Part shown: positions 59,601-62,600 of the stretch, piece by piece
Position numbering within the stretch: the first letter of the stretch is position 1
Layout: every line of letters begins with the position of its first letter
From: Branchinecta lynchi
Taxonomy: Eukaryota; Arthropoda; Branchiopoda; Anostraca; Branchinectidae
Length of the DNA: 64,000 nt
Assembly (NCBI GenBank): GCA_023053575.1
Contig: JAKZAP010000011.1
Coordinates: forward strand, 5,890,001 to 5,954,000
Direction of reading: 5' to 3'
Position numbers and translations under genes: made by a program
The notes under the pieces: model-generated
The model's database searches: none
Told to the model about the DNA's origin: nothing
The model's input: only the letters and a program-made list of their open reading frames with translations

Positions 59601-62600
59601 GCCGATTCGGGCACTGTGGGGGGAGTGGAGGGAGGGGGAATCCGGAATCTTGAGGTATTTCTAAGTTTCGAACGGGTGACCGGATCTCGACGAAACTTGA
59701 TATTTGGAAAGACCTCATGCCTCAGACGACCCACTTAAAATCCGGACCGGATCCGGTGACTTTTGGGGGGAGCTGGAGGGGGCAACCGTAAATGTTGGAA
59801 AACGCTATGAGTGGAGGGATCGAGATGAAACTTGGTGGGAAGACACCTAGCAAACGCTAGATACGTCATTGACATAACCGAGCCGTGCCTACTCGTAACA
59901 AGTGCCATATGAGCTCGTAGCTCTTGTTTATACCACTGGCATGTCTGATGCTTTTAAGAAACACCAGATTTATTTATATTTGCCATTAAAATTGTACCTT
60001 ACCTTACCTTACCTTACCTTCTTATCAACCTCGACAAAAGCCATCGGTTGTGTAGGTTAAAGATAATCATAACAGAACTCATAAGAGCACATAGGAAGAT
60101 CTGAATCAATCAATCAATCAGGCGATCTTTACTACTCGAAAAACATTCCTTAAAGTATTAACAACAAGAGCTATGAGCTCATATGGCACTTGTTACGAGT
60201 AGGCACGGCTCGGTTATGTCAATGATGTATCTAGTGTTTGCTAGGTGTCTTCCCACCAAATTTCATCTTGATCCCTCCATTCATAGCGTTTTCGAACATT
60301 TCCGGAAGCCCCCCTCCAGCTCCCCCCAAAAGTCACCGGATCCGGTCCGGATTTTAAGTGGGTCGTCTGAGGCATGAGGTCTTTCCAAATATCAAGTTTC
60401 ATCGAGATCCGGTCACCCGTTCAAAAGTTATAAATACCTCAAGATTCCAGATTCCCCTTCCCTCCACTCCCCCCACAGTGCCCGAATCGGCTCGGTCATG
60501 TCAATGATGTATCTAGTGTTTGCTATGTGTCTTCCCACAAAGTTTCATCTCGATCCCTACACTCATGGCGTTTCCCAAGATTTCCGGTTGCCCCATCCAG
60601 CTCCCCCCAAAAGTCATCGGATCCGGTCCAGATTTTAAGTGGGTCGTCTGAGGCATGAGGTCTTTCTAAATATCAAGTTCCATCGAGATCCGATCACCCG
60701 TTCAAAAGTTATAAATACATCAAGATTCCGAATTCCCCCTGCCTCCACTCCCCCCACAGTGCCCGAATCGGCTCGGTTAATTCAATGATGTATCTAGTAT
60801 TTGCTAGGTCGCTTCCCACCAAGTTTCATCTCGATCCCTCCACTCATAGCGTTTCCCAAGATTTCCGGTTGCCCCCTCTGACTCCCCCCAAAAGTCACCA
60901 GATCCGGTCCGGATTTTAAGTGGGTCGTCTGAGGCATGAGGTCTTTCCAAATATCAAGTTCCATCGAGATCCAATAACCCGTTCAAAAGTTATAAATACC
61001 TCAAGATTCCGGATTCCCCCTACCTCCACTCCCCACCACAGTGCCCGAATCGGCTTGGTTATGTCAATGATGTATCTAGTGTTTGCTAGGTGTCTTCCCA
61101 CCAAGTCTCATCTCGATCCCTCCACTCAAAGCGTTTCCCAAGATTTCCGGTGCCCCCTCCAGCCCCCCCCCCCAAAAAAAAAAGTCACTGGATCCGGTCC
61201 GGATTTTAAGTGGGTTGTCTGAGGCATGAGGTCTTTCCAAATATCAAGTTTCATCGAGATCCGATCACCCGCTCAAAAGTTATAAATACCTCAAGATTCC
61301 GGATTCCCCCTCCCTCCACTCCCCCCACGGTGCTCGGATGGGGGAAGTGACTACTTCCAACTTAATCATTTGTGGTCCCTGATACGCCTGCCAAGTTTTA
61401 TCGTCCTAGCTTATGTGGAAGTGCCCGAACTAGCATAACCTGGACAGACCGACAGACCGACGGACAGACAGAAATTGCGATCGCTACATGGTACTTGGCC
61501 GAAGGGCAAGTGCCATAAAAAACCGAATATTTGTTCTCTCGTCAAACATAACTATATACAATTGCGCATTTACATAGTCAAATATTAAATAATTACACAA
61601 GAACAACAATTGCAACAAATTAAAGCGCTAAACTTCAATAATTAACACACAAAAAAAGAGGAAAAGAATTTAAAATTTCCTGTTGCAAAAACTCACAAAG
61701 GAGGGGACAAAAACGTCTTTTGTACTGCGAATGAATTGCCATGGATTTCAAGAAATACGTGTTCGAGAAACGTTATTCAAGGTTGCTTATAACAGGCAGG
61801 GGCATCACGACTGGGGGGGGGGGACGCCACCCCCCCCAATGCTGTCGGCCAAACGGTAAAAAATAACCAAGTCGCCGCGAAGCGCCACGACTTTTCGTCT
61901 AAACCGTTGATTTTTTCCATGAAAACAGTCAATTTTTCTGAAAATTGGTCGATCTGAAGGGGAGTGTTCCTTGGAACAATCCACTATTGCCAGCGCTGTA
62001 GCAGCTTTCAGCTTTCGGTTTTCGGTTTTCACCATATTTTGTGGAGCTCACAACTCGTGAACGAATGCAAGTATCAAGTTCAAACTTGGTCACTTGTGGG
62101 AATTGGGTTCTAGTTGTGCCTTTTGGGGGTCCCACCCCCCACACCCAACCGGTTCAGGGGCAAATGGGCCCAGATTACCCAGTGAATAATGTTCATAACT
62201 TGACCAGAACTGGACATAGGACGAGGAAATTTCTTGGACGAGCTCCAAGGGCTGGGAAACTGCTTTTAAAGTTGCACCACCCCCACCCACCCCATTCATG
62301 GGCAACTGGGCCCAGATTGCCCAGGAGTAAAGTTCGTTACCCTTGCCAGGACTCAAAAGGTATCAAGTTGAAACTTGGTAGGATTGTGAGCATTGGGGTC
62401 TCTTTTTACTTGTTGCGGGGCAATTGGTTCAGGAGGGCAATTGGGCCCAAATTGCCCATTTTTTAATGTTTTTAATTTGACAATAAGTGGAGATAAGGCG
62501 ATGAAATTCCTTTGTGCTTTTGGATCATACGGACCGGAGAGAGTTGAACCACCCCCACCCTCCCCGTTCATGGGCAAGTGGGCCCAAAATTGCCCATGAA

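Larger units (their letters stand above)
53354..59929. mobile_element. Repeat-array family A, copy A2, split by CR1
   Basis: Left part 53354-53630 and right part from about 58868 to 59929 are continuous with the family A unit sequence once the CR1 is taken out (break within gaaacttgatat...ggaaggcctcatgcc). Right part holds units of about 280-300 bp. Confidence 0.7.

Noticed and set aside
59996..60021. ACCTT run as possible telomeric repeat
   Set aside because: Only about five units and found twice at LINE tails; arthropod telomeric repeat is TTAGG.
60183..61222. ORFs beginning MSMMYLVFARCLPTKF in several repeats
   Set aside because: Translations of the tandem units of family A; no codon-level conservation and broken in other units.
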